Source of the DNA: Yersinia mollaretii ATCC 43969
GTDB lineage: Bacteria > Pseudomonadota > Gammaproteobacteria > Enterobacterales > Enterobacteriaceae
Reading direction: 5' to 3'
NCBI RefSeq assembly: GCF_013282725.1
Contig: NZ_CP054043.1
Coordinates: forward strand, 1,922,001-1,986,000
DNA: 64,000 nucleotides
Shown here: in pieces, positions 17,840 through 26,872 of the stretch
How the letters are laid out: the number at the start of each line of letters is the position of its first letter
Position numbering within the stretch: the first letter of the stretch is position 1
Notes under the pieces: model-generated
The model's database searches: none
The model's input: only the letters and a program-made list of their open reading frames with translations
Told to the model about the DNA's origin: nothing
Translations under genes and position numbers: made by a program

Positions 17840-19117
17840 ATGCTGCAGTTCGACTATCTCAAAACAGCCATTAAGCAAAAGGGCTGTACCCTACAGCAGG
17901 TGGCTGAAGCCAGCGGCATGACAAAGGGGTATCTTAGCCAGCTACTCAACGACAAAATCAAAAGCCCCAGTGCGCAAAAGCTGGAAGCCTTGCACCGTTT
18001 TCTTGAGCTGGAGTTCCCACGCCGTGAGAAAAAAGTGGGCGTAGTGTTTGGTAAATTTTACCCGCTCCACACCGGCCATATCTTTTTAATCCAGCGTGCC
18101 TGTAGTCAAGTTGACGAGCTGCATGTCATTTTGTGCCACGATGAACCTCGTGATCGCGAGCTGTTCGAAAACAGTTCGATGTCACAACAGCCGACAGTCA
18201 GTGACCGCCTACGTTGGTTGCTACAAACTTTCAAGTATCAGAAAAATATCCATATTCACTCATTTGATGAGCACGGCATTGAGCCTTATCCGCACGGTTG
18301 GGATGTCTGGAGCCGTGGCGTCAAAAAGTTTATGGCGGAAAAGGGCATCGTCCCCAGCTTTATCTATTCCAGCGAAAGTCAGGACGCCCCCCGTTACCGC
18401 GAGCAACTGGGTATCGAAACCATCCTGATCGACCCACAACGCTCATTTATGAATATCAGCGGCCGCCAAATTCGCCGCGACCCTTTCCGCTACTGGGATT
18501 ACATTCCGACCGAAGTGAAGCCCTTTTTTGTCCGCACCGTGGCGATACTGGGGGGCGAATCCAGCGGAAAATCTACTCTGGTCAATAAGTTAGCCAATAT
18601 TTTCAATACCACCAGTGCGTGGGAGTATGGCCGCGACTATGTTTTCTCCCATCTGGGCGGTGATGAGATGGCGCTGCAATATTCAGATTATGACAAAATT
18701 GCACTGGGGCAGGCACAATACGTTGATTTTGCGGTGAAATATGCCAATAAAGTGGCGTTTATCGACACCGATTTTGTCACCACGCAGGCGTTCTGCAAAA
18801 AATATGAGGGGCGCGAGCACCCCTTTGTGCAGGCACTGATTGATGAGTACCGCTTTGATCTGGTTATCTTGCTAGAGAACAACACGCCGTGGGTTGCCGA
18901 TGGTCTGCGTAGCCTCGGCAGTGATCGTGACCGTAAATCCTTCCAGAACTTACTGGAGCAGATGCTGCGCAGTAATAATATTGAATACGTGCATGTCGAG
19001 TCGGCAGATTATGACGAGCGCTTCCTGCGCTGTGTTGAATTGGTTCAGCAGCTCTTGGCCGCCGACCTGCAACGCCTTGCCCGCCCTTCAGTATTGGCTG
19101 AAGTGCGGGAGGAGTGA
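17840..19117 (+). CDS. nadR: Trifunctional NadR: repressor, NMN adenylyltransferase, ribosylnicotinamide kinase
   Basis: 425 residues. The N-terminal HTH (about 5-55, TLQQVAEASGMTKGYLSQLL) binds NAD-responsive operators. The middle NMN adenylyltransferase-like domain has GKFYPLHTGH near 71-80 and ISGRQIR. The C-terminal ribosylnicotinamide kinase has the P-loop GGESSGKST near 237-245 and DTDFVTT. NadR senses NAD/ATP and represses nadA, nadB and pncB in enterics. A strong ribosome binding site and its own operator sit directly before it, 73 bases after radA. Confidence 0.97.
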   Translation: MLQFDYLKTAIKQKGCTLQQVAEASGMTKGYLSQLLNDKIKSPSAQKLEALHRFLELEFPRREKKVGVVFGKFYPLHTGHIFLIQRACSQVDELHVILCHDEPRDRELFENSSMSQQPTVSDRLRWLLQTFKYQKNIHIHSFDEHGIEPYPHGWDVWSRGVKKFMAEKGIVPSFIYSSESQDAPRYREQLGIETILIDPQRSFMNISGRQIRRDPFRYWDYIPTEVKPFFVRTVAILGGESSGKSTLVNKLANIFNTTSAWEYGRDYVFSHLGGDEMALQYSDYDKIALGQAQYVDFAVKYANKVAFIDTDFVTTQAFCKKYEGREHPFVQALIDEYRFDLVILLENNTPWVADGLRSLGSDRDRKSFQNLLEQMLRSNNIEYVHVESADYDERFLRCVELVQQLLAADLQRLARPSVLAEVREE

Positions 19118-19119
19118 CC

Positions 19120-20121
19120 TTAGTAGGCAATCACTATCTTGCCTTGCATATGCCCGCCCGCCACTTGTGCATGGGCGGTATGCAGGTTTTCGACTGTTAG
19201 CCCGTGCAGTGTCTCGCTCAGCGTCCCTTGCAGTTTTCCCCCATCGACCAACTGACTCACCTGCTTGAGAATCTCCCCTTGCTGGGCGATATCTGGCGTA
19301 GAGTACATGCTGCGGGTGAACATAAATTCCCAATGTAAAGCCGCACTTTTCAGTTTTAACTGATTCTGATCCAAGGGTTTTTCGTTCTCCACAATAGTGC
19401 AGATCTGCCCCAGTGGCGCGATCAGTTCGCTGATGGCTGGCCAGTGGCCGTCGGTATCATTCAGGCAGAGAATGTAATCCACCTTATCAATACCTTCTTT
19501 CGCCAATTGCGCTTTCAGGTCGCGGTAATCTACCGTCAGGTCGGCACCTCGTTCACGGCACCAAGCGGCTGATTCTGGGCGTGAGGCAGTCGCAATCACT
19601 TTTACCGGGCTGCGCAACGCCGCCAGTGGAATGGCTAATGAGCCGACACCGCCCGCGCCGCCGATGATCAGTAGGTTTTGATCTGCACTGGCATGCTGGA
19701 TCTTCAGGTGCTCGAACAGCGCTTCCCATGCAGTGATGGCGGTTAATGGCAGGGCGGCGGCCTGCGCCCAGTTGAGCGTGCGGGGTTTGTGGGCCGCAAT
19801 GCGGGCATCGACCAACTGTTGATGAGCGTTACTGCCGGGGCGGGTGATATCACCGGCATACCACACTTCATCGCCGACGCGAAAGCCGCTGACTTTCTCG
19901 CCGACACTCATGACCACACCCGCGGCATCCCAACCCAGAATCCTTGGCTGTTGTAAGCCATTTTTCTTTAAGCTGCTATGCACTTTGGTATCAACCGGAT
20001 TGATGGATGCCGCTTTGACTTCAACCAGCAAATCAAAGGGACCAGGTGTGAGTATATCTAGCGTGATTTCAATAAAATCAGCGGGTTGTTGTGGGTTCAC
20101 TGCAATGGCTTTGAGGGTCAT
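19120..20121 (-). CDS. Zinc-type alcohol dehydrogenase-like MDR oxidoreductase
   Basis: 333-residue medium-chain dehydrogenase/reductase. GroES-like N-terminal part (NPVDTKVHSSLKK, GWDAAGVVMSVG) and a Rossmann domain with GGAGGVGSLAIPLA near 155. The classic GHE zinc ligand region is replaced by GWDAAG, so it is probably of the zinc-free quinone-oxidoreductase-like group despite its usual database name. Substrate unknown. Convergent with nadR (2-base gap) and divergent from a LysR gene 102 bases away, the typical layout of a LysR-controlled enzyme gene. Confidence 0.82.
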   Translation of the reverse strand: MTLKAIAVNPQQPADFIEITLDILTPGPFDLLVEVKAASINPVDTKVHSSLKKNGLQQPRILGWDAAGVVMSVGEKVSGFRVGDEVWYAGDITRPGSNAHQQLVDARIAAHKPRTLNWAQAAALPLTAITAWEALFEHLKIQHASADQNLLIIGGAGGVGSLAIPLAALRSPVKVIATASRPESAAWCRERGADLTVDYRDLKAQLAKEGIDKVDYILCLNDTDGHWPAISELIAPLGQICTIVENEKPLDQNQLKLKSAALHWEFMFTRSMYSTPDIAQQGEILKQVSQLVDGGKLQGTLSETLHGLTVENLHTAHAQVAGGHMQGKIVIAY

Positions 20122-20223
20122 TTTTATCTTCCTGTTTTAGTGTATGGATGAAGTCTAGACCTATTTGATGGTAGTGATAAGATGGACAATTATTAATTCA
20201 GTGTTCGTCTGAGACAAACAATC

Positions 20224-21132
20224 ATGTTTAAGCAACTTCAGGATATGGCACTGTTTGCGCGAGTTGCCGAGTGTGGCAGCTTTACCCGTGCGGCTGAAAT
20301 GGCCGATTTGCCGAAATCGAGTGTCAGTAAGCGCATCAGTCAGTTAGAGCAAAATCTGGGGATTCGGTTGATCAATCGCACCACTCGTCAGTTGAATCTG
20401 ACCTTTGCGGGTGAGCGCTATTTGGTGCACTGCCAAGAGATGTTGCAGGCGGCTGAGCGCGCGGATCTGGCACTGCAACGGCTGAAGGATAATCCCAGTG
20501 GCCGCTTGCGTATCTCGACCCCGGCAGGATTAGGTGCAACCTTAGTGGCGCGGCTGGCGACTGATTTTCAGCGGCAATATCCAGATGTGCTGTTGGAGGT
20601 TTTGGCGTCGGATACCATGGTGGATCTGGTGGAGGAGGGCTTTGATGTGGCGCTGCGCACGGGCAAACCGCAGGATTCGTCACTGATTGGCCGCCGATTG
20701 GGCTACGCCCCGCGCTACCTGTTGGCCTCGCCAAACTATCTGGCGCAGCACCCGCCATTGTCTCACCCCAGCCAATTGGATAAGCACCATTGCATTGCCC
20801 ACCGTGCTTGGCAGGCGCTCATTTTGCGCTGTGAAGGTGAGTTTTACCGCTGGCAAGTGCCGATGCAGCATGTCACGGATAACCTGCTGTATGCCCGCGA
20901 ATGTGCCCTTGCAGGCGGGGGGATCACGCTACTCCCTGCTTTTTTAAGCCGTGAAGTAGTGGCAAACCGTCAGCTTATTGAAGTGTTGCCCCAATGGCGG
21001 CCTGAAGGGAATGAGCTGTATTTGGTATATCCCAGCCGCAAATTAAACTCCCCCGCCTTGAGCTGTTTTATTGATGTGGCGATTGGGCACCCGGTCTTTG
21101 GGGATTATGTGCAAGGGCTGGAAATCTCTTAG
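20224..21132 (+). CDS. LysR-family transcriptional regulator
   Basis: 302 residues. The N-terminal winged HTH (about 1-60: CGSFTRAAEMADLPKSSVSK, then RISQLEQNLGIRLINRTTRQ) is followed by a periplasmic-binding-like effector domain (GRLRISTPAGLGATLVAR). It is divergent from the MDR dehydrogenase gene and probably controls it through the shared 102-base intergenic region; the inducer cannot be told. The stop is immediately followed by the palindrome array of the next gene. Confidence 0.88.
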   Translation: MFKQLQDMALFARVAECGSFTRAAEMADLPKSSVSKRISQLEQNLGIRLINRTTRQLNLTFAGERYLVHCQEMLQAAERADLALQRLKDNPSGRLRISTPAGLGATLVARLATDFQRQYPDVLLEVLASDTMVDLVEEGFDVALRTGKPQDSSLIGRRLGYAPRYLLASPNYLAQHPPLSHPSQLDKHHCIAHRAWQALILRCEGEFYRWQVPMQHVTDNLLYARECALAGGGITLLPAFLSREVVANRQLIEVLPQWRPEGNELYLVYPSRKLNSPALSCFIDVAIGHPVFGDYVQGLEIS

Positions 21133-21195
21133 TGAGCCGAATATACTGCTTATTCGGCTCATATTATGAGCCGAATAGAGTCGATAACCGGCTCA
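21133..21195. promoter_or_regulatory. Double-palindrome array upstream of the Fic gene
   Basis: Four 11-base sites alternate in direction: TGAGCCGAATA at 21133, its exact inverse TATTCGGCTCA at 21151, TGAGCCGAATA at 21167, and TAACCGGCTCA (two mismatches) at 21185. Both inverted pairs have a 7-base spacer, so two 29-bp palindromes repeat with a 34-bp period. They begin one base after the LysR stop and end 21 bases before the Fic ATG. The layout is that of a cooperative operator. Confidence 0.75.
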
Positions 21196-21216
21196 TTCTC
21201 AATACGGGAGAGAGTG

Positions 21217-22347
21217 ATGAACGAAAACCTATGGGTGTGGCAACATGAGAAGTGGCCCCATTTTTACTGGGATGATGCGCTTATTCAGCCTCAGCTACGC
21301 AACACCCGGTTTAAGCTCGGGCAACTCCTCGGCGAAAACAGGGGGAATACCTCTACTGAAAGCGCCTCAAAAACCTTAGATATGCTTTTGGCGAATATTG
21401 TTGCGTCATCAAAAATAGAGAATGAGCAACTTAATATCAGGTCGGTGCGTTCATCGCTGGCAAAAAAACTCGGGATGACGTGGGAGGTAAGTGACCCGAC
21501 GTCTGATCGCTCTGATGGTTTGGCCGCCATTATGCTCGACGCCATTAATGAATGTCATGCGGACTTAACGCTGGAACGATTGTATCAATGGCATGAATGG
21601 CTATTCCCCAATGACCCATGGGTCCTGAATCCTATCAAGGCGGGCCAATTGAGGGGGGGTGAACCTATGCAGGTAGTTTCTGGCCGAATGGGCAAGGAAC
21701 GGGTTCATTTTGAAGCACCACCTCGCGAGGTTTTATTTGCGGAGCTAACACAGTTTATCCATTGGTTTAATGTGTCTCGCATTGAGAATGCTGTTGATCC
21801 ACTGTTGCGAGCGGCAATCGCGCATTTTTGGTTTGTCACTTTGCACCCGTTTGAAGATGGTAATGGCCGTATTACCCGAGCACTGACCGATATGGCACTA
21901 TCACAGGCGGACAACCAAAGTATTCATCTTTACGCTATGTCAGTTGCCATCCTTGAAAACCGAGATGGGTATTACGCTATTTTGGAAAAGTGCCAACGTG
22001 GCGGTCTGGATATTACCCCTTGGTTACTCTGGTTTATCGCCACTCTGGAACAGAGTTTAGATCAGGCATCTGAGCAGGTTCGCGCGACATTGGCTAAAAA
22101 TCGTTTCTGGTTAAAGCACAATGGCAGTGGGCTGAGGGTGGAGCAAATTAAAGTGCTTAATCGTCTGCTAGATGGGGGTGAAAACGGCTTTGCTTTAGGT
22201 ATCAATGCCTCTCAATATCAAAAAGTCGCGAAAGTCAGTAAAGCGACAGCGACCCGTCATCTCGCAGAGTTATTGGCGCGTGAGTGTATTGAAAAGCTAC
22301 CGGGGGAGGGGCGGAGTACCCGATACCGAGTGAAGTATCCAGAGTGA
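21217..22347 (+). CDS. Fic-family AMP transferase with N-terminal DUF4172-like and C-terminal winged helix
   Basis: 376 residues from ATG 21217, which follows GGGAGAGAG; the in-frame ATG at 21166 lies inside the palindrome array. The N-terminus (WVWQHEKWPHFYWDDAL) is the DUF4172-type module. SSKIEN at 64-69 fits the class II inhibitory motif S-x3-E-N. The active-site loop HPFEDGNGR is at 210-218. A C-terminal winged helix (VSKATATRHLAELLARECIE) suggests DNA binding. Fic enzymes transfer AMP or similar groups to protein hydroxyls; the target is unknown. The intact inhibitory and catalytic motifs suggest a working, self-inhibited enzyme. Confidence 0.88.
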   Translation: MNENLWVWQHEKWPHFYWDDALIQPQLRNTRFKLGQLLGENRGNTSTESASKTLDMLLANIVASSKIENEQLNIRSVRSSLAKKLGMTWEVSDPTSDRSDGLAAIMLDAINECHADLTLERLYQWHEWLFPNDPWVLNPIKAGQLRGGEPMQVVSGRMGKERVHFEAPPREVLFAELTQFIHWFNVSRIENAVDPLLRAAIAHFWFVTLHPFEDGNGRITRALTDMALSQADNQSIHLYAMSVAILENRDGYYAILEKCQRGGLDITPWLLWFIATLEQSLDQASEQVRATLAKNRFWLKHNGSGLRVEQIKVLNRLLDGGENGFALGINASQYQKVAKVSKATATRHLAELLARECIEKLPGEGRSTRYRVKYPE

Positions 22348-22384
22348 AATGGCCTGCAATATTCAATTGCAGACCATTTGTTTC
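22346..22384. terminator. Bidirectional terminator between the Fic gene and ettA
   Basis: AATGG-CCTGCAAT pairs with ATTGCAG-ACCATT around an ATTCA loop, with TTTGTTT on the right side. It lies between convergent genes and can serve both. Confidence 0.6.
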
Positions 22385-22399
22385 GATATAAGGTTAAAC

Positions 22400-24067
22400 T
22401 TACTTAACCATTTTCTTATACTTAATACGGTGGGGTTCCAGTGCTTCGGCACCCAGAGTGCGTTTTTTCCACTCTTCGTATTCAGTAAAGTTACCTTCGA
22501 AGAATTGCACTTTACCTTCATCTTGATAATCGATGATATGAGTGGCAATTCGGTCAAGGAACCAACGGTCATGGGAGATGACCATCGCGCAGCCCGGGAA
22601 CTCCAACAAGGCGTTTTCCAGTGCGCGCAAGGTTTCGATGTCCAGATCGTTGGTCGGTTCATCGAGCAGCAGCATGTTGCCGCCGACCTGTAGCAGCTTA
22701 GCCAAATGAATACGGCCACGCTCACCACCGGACAGCTCGCCGACACGCTTACCTTGATCAATCCCTTTAAAGTTAAAGCGGCCGACATAGGCACGGCTTG
22801 GAATTTCAAAGTTGCCGATCTTCATGATGTCCTGACCACCGGACACCTCTTCCCAGACGGTTTTGCTGTCATCCATGTTGTCACGGAACTGATCAACTGA
22901 GGCCAACTGCACGGTATCACCCAGTGAAATGGTGCCGGAGTCCGGTTGTTCCTGACCTGATAACATGCGGAACAGTGTTGATTTACCCGCGCCGTTCGGC
23001 CCGATGATCCCCACTATCGCGCCTTTTGGCAGCGCAAAGGTCAGATCGTCAATCAACAGGCGATCACCGTAAGATTTGCTCAGATGCTCGACTTCCAGCA
23101 CTTTATCGCCTAGGCGTGGGCCGGGTGGAATGAACAACTCACTGGTTTCGTTACGTTTTTGATATTCGACGCTGTTAAGTTCTTCAAAGCGGGCCAGACG
23201 GGCTTTACCTTTCGCCTGACGGCCTTTTGGATTCTGACGAACCCACTCCAGCTCTTTCTGGATAGATTTACGGCGTGCAGCTTCGGAAGAGGCTTCCAGC
23301 GCCAGTCGATCATCTTTTTGCTCCAGCCATGAGGAGTAGTTGCCTTCCCATGGAATCCCTTCGCCACGGTCCAGCTCCAGAATCCAACCTGCCACGTTAT
23401 CGAGGAAGTAACGGTCATGGGTGATGGCGACCACGGTGCCTTCATAATCGTGCAGGAAGCGCTCGAGCCATGCCACGGATTCCGCATCCAAGTGGTTGGT
23501 CGGTTCGTCCAGCAGCAGCATATCTGGTTTTTCCAGCAGCAGGCGGCAGATGGCAACACGACGGCGTTCACCACCGGACAGATTGGCAATTTTGGCATCC
23601 CACGGCGGCAGACGCAGTGCATCCGCAGCGCGTTCTAACTGGTTATCCAGATTATGGCCGTCTTGGGCTTGGATAATGGCTTCCAGCTCACCTTGCTCTT
23701 TCGCCAATTTATCGAAATCAGCATCAGGATCGGCATACAGCGCATACACCTCATCCAAGCGGGTCAGTGCGCGTTTGACGTCGCCCACCGCTTCTTCAAC
23801 TGATTCACGCACCGTTTGCTCAAGATTTAACTTAGGCTCCTGCGGCAAGTAACCAATTTTGATGCCAGGTTGGGGACGCGCTTCGCCTTCGATATCGGTA
23901 TCGATACCCGCCATAATGCGCAATAGGGTCGATTTACCGGAGCCATTCAGACCCAGCACACCAATCTTGGCCCCAGGGAAAAAACTCAGGGAGATGTTTT
24001 TCAGAATATGACGTTTCGGCGGAACCACTTTGCCGACACGGTGCATAGAATAGACGAATTGAGCCAC
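22400..24067 (-). CDS. ettA: Energy-dependent translational throttle protein EttA
   Basis: 555-residue ABC-F protein, the E. coli length. Two ABC domains: Walker A GLNGSGKST (about 39-47) with signature LSGGERRR, and GPNGAGKST (about 357) with LSGGERGR. The arm lies in the first domain, and the linker holds the long charged helices around WVRQNPKGRQAKGKARLARF. EttA binds the ribosomal E site and gates the first elongation step according to the ADP/ATP ratio. Formerly yjjK. In E. coli it lies between nadR and slt; here accessory genes are inserted on both sides. Confidence 0.97.
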   Translation of the reverse strand: MAQFVYSMHRVGKVVPPKRHILKNISLSFFPGAKIGVLGLNGSGKSTLLRIMAGIDTDIEGEARPQPGIKIGYLPQEPKLNLEQTVRESVEEAVGDVKRALTRLDEVYALYADPDADFDKLAKEQGELEAIIQAQDGHNLDNQLERAADALRLPPWDAKIANLSGGERRRVAICRLLLEKPDMLLLDEPTNHLDAESVAWLERFLHDYEGTVVAITHDRYFLDNVAGWILELDRGEGIPWEGNYSSWLEQKDDRLALEASSEAARRKSIQKELEWVRQNPKGRQAKGKARLARFEELNSVEYQKRNETSELFIPPGPRLGDKVLEVEHLSKSYGDRLLIDDLTFALPKGAIVGIIGPNGAGKSTLFRMLSGQEQPDSGTISLGDTVQLASVDQFRDNMDDSKTVWEEVSGGQDIMKIGNFEIPSRAYVGRFNFKGIDQGKRVGELSGGERGRIHLAKLLQVGGNMLLLDEPTNDLDIETLRALENALLEFPGCAMVISHDRWFLDRIATHIIDYQDEGKVQFFEGNFTEYEEWKKRTLGAEALEPHRIKYKKMVK

Positions 24068-24195
24068 GTTGCGTCTGCCTCTCTAATTAGTAGTGATGTC
24101 TGGTGCGGAGTGTAGCCCGTTTGGATTCTGCGAACCAGTATCCAGAGTGGATAGTCGAGCCGTGTCGACAGATTTCAGTGGGATAAAGGCAGAAA

Positions 24196-24217
24196 CCGGT
24201 TTGCCAAAGCAAACCGG
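24196..24217 (-). terminator. Terminator of the hmsCDE operon
   Basis: CCGGTTTGC and GCAAACCGG form a perfect 9-bp stem around CAAA, 14 bases beyond the hmsE stop on the minus strand, followed on that strand by TTTCTG. The T tract is short. Confidence 0.6.
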
Positions 24218-24230
24218 AGAGCAAAAAAGC

Positions 24231-24737
24231 TTAGGGTGCGGTGACTATCATCGAGACTCGGCGGTTTTCTGCCCGCCCTTTGGCGGTGCGGTTATCAGCC
24301 ACCGGATCGAGCTTGCCGCGACCACGAACATCAATATTGGCTCTTGGAATACCAATGAGTGCCAGTGTATCCGCGACGGCCGCCGCACGCTGGTAGGAGA
24401 GTTGCTGGTTATAGCTATCCTCGCCTGTGGAGTCGGTATGACCATCCACCCGCAAATGGGTGATGCCCACAGCGGTTAATGCTTTGCCAATGTTCTGCAC
24501 GGTACGCACGCCGTCGGGATTCAATTTTTTAACGTCACTGTCGAACAGCACTTTATTCGCCAGCCCAAACTCCCAACCGTTGTCGGTTAACTTAAACCCC
24601 TGCTCCTGTAGTGCGGCAATTTGCTCAGCACTCAGCCCTTGCGGTTTTGCCTGACAACCCACCAGTACCAATAAGCTGATAGCGAAAAAACTGAGCCAGA
24701 TACGGCTGATCAGATTTTTATCTTTCAATCCCTGCAT
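24231..24737 (-). CDS. hmsE: OmpA-like outer membrane lipoprotein HmsE (YfiB type)
   Basis: 168 residues. A lipoprotein signal ends at the lipobox LVGC with Cys28, so the product should be lipidated in the outer membrane. The C-terminal OmpA/peptidoglycan-binding domain includes LRVDGHTDSTGEDSYNQQLS and RGKLDPVADNRTAKGRAENR. In the YfiBNR/HmsCDE type of system this protein relieves inhibition of the cyclase by binding the periplasmic repressor. It lies five bases after hmsD in one operon. The hms name relies on knowledge of the Y. pestis operon. Confidence 0.88.
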   Translation of the reverse strand: MQGLKDKNLISRIWLSFFAISLLVLVGCQAKPQGLSAEQIAALQEQGFKLTDNGWEFGLANKVLFDSDVKKLNPDGVRTVQNIGKALTAVGITHLRVDGHTDSTGEDSYNQQLSYQRAAAVADTLALIGIPRANIDVRGRGKLDPVADNRTAKGRAENRRVSMIVTAP

Positions 24738-24742
24738 GTCAC

Positions 24743-26047
24743 CTACCCTAAGCTTTCTGTGAGAGGAGTATCCGATAGGTGAGCAATGACTCTCCCGCCA
24801 CCGGACTGGATGTTTTTCTTGGCTTGATACATGGCTTCATCTGCCCGCTGTAACAGCGCTTCGGGCGTCTGCGCATGATCAGGATAAATGGCAATACCAA
24901 TGCTCAGCGAGGTTGTAATTTCACGCCCATCCGCCAAAACGATGGGTTGGCTCATACTTTCAATAATATTGCTGGCGATAAGCAAAACATCGTCTGTTTT
25001 GTGGATAGGGGCCAGCAGTACGGCAAACTCATCCCCACCTAAACGGGCCACTAAATCGGTTTCACGTAACAACGCGCGGATACGGTCGGCAATGGTGGTG
25101 AGCACCACATCACCCGCTGCATGACCATAATTATCGTTGATCTCTTTGAAGCGATCGCCATCCAGAAAGAGCACGGCGGCATGTTCGCTCGGTTTGCAAT
25201 CACTGAGTGTGCGACTTAAGCGGCCCTCAAAAAAAGCGCGGTTTGCCAGTCCGGTCAGGCTATCGTGTGCCGCCCGATGGGCGAGTGAGTCATGCTCTTG
25301 CGTTAGATGCTCCTGCCACACTTCCAACTCCTCCAGCAAGCCGTTGAAGTCACTGCTTAGCTCATTCAGCTCCGCAATTTTGGCTGAAGGTACCCGCTGA
25401 CCAAAACTGCGGTTGCGACTGACATTATGGGCTACGTCGGTAATTTGGTTTAGTGAGCCGATGATGCCAAAAAGCATGCGCCGTGACAGGACTAACGCCA
25501 CCACGGTACTGAGCAGCAGACACGCCAGCAAGCCCGCTAATCCTTGCAGCAGAAAACGCAGCAGGCTGCCACCATGACCCACAATCACTATGGTGCCAAT
25601 CTCATTGCCGGCATGCACCATCGGGAGGACCACGGGCTGAGGCAGCGCCCAGCGAGCGACATTTTGCTCTAAATAGTGCATGGGGCCATCGTCAGGCTGT
25701 GTCCAGCTCGCCATCTCACGCCCATTCACATCCAGAATTTTTGCTTCGGCCACCTCTTCATTGGCGGCAATCAGGGAGAGCGATTCGTTAGCGGCCACCT
25801 TGTCGCCAAACACCACAGCGGCTTCCGTGGTATAGCTAATCGAGCGAGCAATCAAATGCAGGTTATGGTCAGCATAGACCCGTAAGGCAAACAGCGCCGC
25901 CAGTGTCAGGAAAATACCGGCGGTCGTGACCGACACCAAGACGACGGTTAAATGTATTCGGCCCAATACACGGCCGAGTGTGGGGAGCTTTGTGGCGTTA
26001 TGATGATCTGGTGCCCGTGTGGCGGACTGTTTTTTTATTGAACTCAT
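24743..26047 (-). CDS. hmsD: Diguanylate cyclase HmsD (YfiN/DgcN type)
   Basis: 434 residues. An N-terminal membrane helix (about 28-52) is followed by a periplasmic sensor segment (about 55-155), a second helix (about 160-185), HAMP, and a GGDEF domain. The active loop RLGGDEF lies near 336. The RETD I-site five residues before it fits product inhibition by c-di-GMP. It makes c-di-GMP, which in Y. pestis drives HmsHFRS-dependent poly-GlcNAc biofilm. The ATG overlaps the hmsC stop (ATGA). Confidence 0.93.
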   Translation of the reverse strand: MSSIKKQSATRAPDHHNATKLPTLGRVLGRIHLTVVLVSVTTAGIFLTLAALFALRVYADHNLHLIARSISYTTEAAVVFGDKVAANESLSLIAANEEVAEAKILDVNGREMASWTQPDDGPMHYLEQNVARWALPQPVVLPMVHAGNEIGTIVIVGHGGSLLRFLLQGLAGLLACLLLSTVVALVLSRRMLFGIIGSLNQITDVAHNVSRNRSFGQRVPSAKIAELNELSSDFNGLLEELEVWQEHLTQEHDSLAHRAAHDSLTGLANRAFFEGRLSRTLSDCKPSEHAAVLFLDGDRFKEINDNYGHAAGDVVLTTIADRIRALLRETDLVARLGGDEFAVLLAPIHKTDDVLLIASNIIESMSQPIVLADGREITTSLSIGIAIYPDHAQTPEALLQRADEAMYQAKKNIQSGGGRVIAHLSDTPLTESLG

Positions 26048-26673
26048 AATGCGTCAGCCTTTTTACGGGCAAGTTGCAACACACTGGGGTGAACTCGCAC
26101 CCCACCGCGTGCTAATGCATCCATATTGACTTTGAAAGAAGCTTGCTTATCTTCCAGCAGTAGACAAAATGCACTGCCCAGTGTGCACTCGTCATAATCT
26201 TCACTGATGGTCAGCACCGGGTGCCCAGAGAGTAAGGCCGCCAATTCCTGCCGCTTTTGTACCCCGATACGGCCCAGATAAACCACATCACAATTGGTGG
26301 CAATCGATTTGTCGGGCTGTGGGTAGCGCTGCGTTTTAATCGGGTGAGGCGTTTGCATTAATGCCGGGTTAAACAGAGCTTCCGCGTAATCGGTTTGCGC
26401 CACGACACATAAGCGAATCACCGGTAATGGGGCTGGCCAGCGCGCATAGCTGATGATACCCAACACCATTTTGGTGGCGGCATCACTGCGCTCATGTATG
26501 AGTTCGGCACTCAGGTTATTCGCAGCCCTTAAGGGCAGGGCGGTAAACAGGAGCGAGAAAAGGAATAAAGCAGAGGCACAGGCCTGCCAGACACGCCATG
26601 GCGTCATCTGTTTTAGCGGGGGATAGCGTTTATCACTACTGACGCCATTAATTGCGCAAGTGACGGTATTCAT
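26044..26673 (-). CDS. hmsC: Periplasmic repressor HmsC (YfiR family)
   Basis: 209 residues from ATG 26673, which has AGGAAG eight bases upstream; the frame is open further to 26718 without a good site, and a shorter start at 26607 (MTPWRVWQACASALFLFSLL) would place the signal peptide at the very N-terminus. The secreted domain has YfiR features: VLGIISYARWPAP, GCTL-type cysteines (CDVVYLGR, CTLGSAFCLL) and the end GGVRVHPSVLQLARKK. YfiR-like proteins bind the cyclase periplasmic domain and keep it off. First gene of hmsCDE. Confidence 0.88.
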   Translation of the reverse strand: MNTVTCAINGVSSDKRYPPLKQMTPWRVWQACASALFLFSLLFTALPLRAANNLSAELIHERSDAATKMVLGIISYARWPAPLPVIRLCVVAQTDYAEALFNPALMQTPHPIKTQRYPQPDKSIATNCDVVYLGRIGVQKRQELAALLSGHPVLTISEDYDECTLGSAFCLLLEDKQASFKVNMDALARGGVRVHPSVLQLARKKADAL

Positions 26674-26824
26674 TTTTGCGCTTCCTGTAGGGCGACACGG
26701 TTCAGATGTTAATGACATCCGGCGAATAATAAGCTTCCGCTATAACCATTATAAGATTTAATTGATGCAATAATAGTCATGATATCGGCAATATGAGATT
26801 TATCTTAAATATTATTTTGAATCT

Positions 26825-26854
26825 ATAAAAAAGCCCGACTGATTAGCCGGGCTT
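26825..26854 (-). terminator. Terminator of the P-type ATPase gene
   Basis: AAGCCCG and CGGGCTT pair around a 10-base loop. On the minus strand the stem is followed by a run of T (complement of 26827-26832). It lies 19 bases beyond the ATPase stop. Confidence 0.8.
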
Positions 26855-26872
26855 GATGATTGTGGCTAAAGG

